This document shows, one piece after another, positions 14,923 to 15,096 of a stretch of 15,096 nt of DNA (position 1 is its first letter; every line of letters begins with the position of its first letter). The DNA is from Symbiodinium natans (Eukaryota > Sar > Dinophyceae > Suessiales > Symbiodiniaceae), in contig CAJNDS010000732.1 in assembly GCA_905221605.1 (NCBI GenBank), forward strand, positions 64,001-79,096. The letters run 5' to 3'. Under the pieces are notes generated by a model. The model saw nothing but the letters and a program-made list of their open reading frames with translations. It searched no databases and had not been told where the DNA came from. Position numbers and translations under genes: made by a program.

Positions 14923-15096
14923 GCTTCGTAATTTAGTATTCCGGCCCGGCTTCGTAATTTAGTATTCCGGGGAGGCCCGGCTTCGTAATTTAGTATTCCG
15001 GGGAGGCCCGGCTTAGTAATTTAGTATTCCGGGGAGGCCCGGCTTCGTAATTTAGTATTCCGGGGAGGCCCGGCTTCGTAATTTAGTATTCCGGGG
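14923..15096. repeat. 31-bp satellite array, second block, runs off the window
   Basis: About six more copies, the first truncated (CCGGCCCGGC joint near 14943). The array continues to the last base of the window. One copy reads GGCTTAGTAAT. Confidence 0.96.

Overview
No protein-coding gene is supported in this window. It is a block of eukaryotic subtelomeric-type satellite DNA. The organism must have a TTTAGGG-type telomere (C-strand CCCTAAA), which is found in land plants, many green algae and several protist groups. The very high GC content, long C runs and lack of recognisable transposons or exons fit an algal or protist genome better than a typical plant, but that is an inference and I cannot name the species.

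Layout. (1) 1-372: short non-repetitive sequence with an AT-rich patch. (2) 373-604: an almost pure C tract. (3) 617-927: CCCTAAA array, degenerate on the left and perfect on the right. (4) 928-13338: five head-to-tail copies (U1-U5) of one 1.8-2.15 kb macrosatellite unit, each bounded by interstitial CCCTAAA arrays: U1 928-2727, U2 2882-5033, U3 5132-7056, U4 9340-11238, U5 11330-13338. (5) 7152-9152: a block inserted in the telomeric array between U3 and U4, mostly a 20-bp minisatellite of about 84 copies. (6) 13389-13643: a stem-loop-rich segment where the polarity of everything flips. (7) 13644-13762: a TTTAGGA array (variant telomere repeat, G-strand now on +). (8) 13780-15096: a 31-bp satellite interrupted at 14346-14922 by a spacer that holds a 178-bp direct repeat around a run of phased A-tracts.

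Each macrosatellite unit has the same parts in the same order: a head of about 220 bp with five short hairpins and a T6 run; a short G-strand telomere-like block (opposite polarity to the flanking CCCTAAA); a C/G palindrome; a 16-bp GC minisatellite of variable length; a distal half with two copies of a recurring module and about five copies of a 111-bp sub-repeat; an isolated 16-nt telomeric word; and a GC-rich hairpin tail that abuts the next telomeric array. Diagnostic differences divide the units into types A (U1, U3, U4) and B (U2, U5), in order A-B-A-[20-bp minisatellite]-A-B.

The most interesting signals are the telomere-bounded macrosatellite with its conserved structured head, and the same module recurring in inverted orientation in the right arm, which together with the flipped telomere variant suggests an old inversion, end-to-end fusion or assembly join near 13.4-13.6 kb. 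The long open frames over the C-rich arrays are artefacts of stop-free repeats, not genes.
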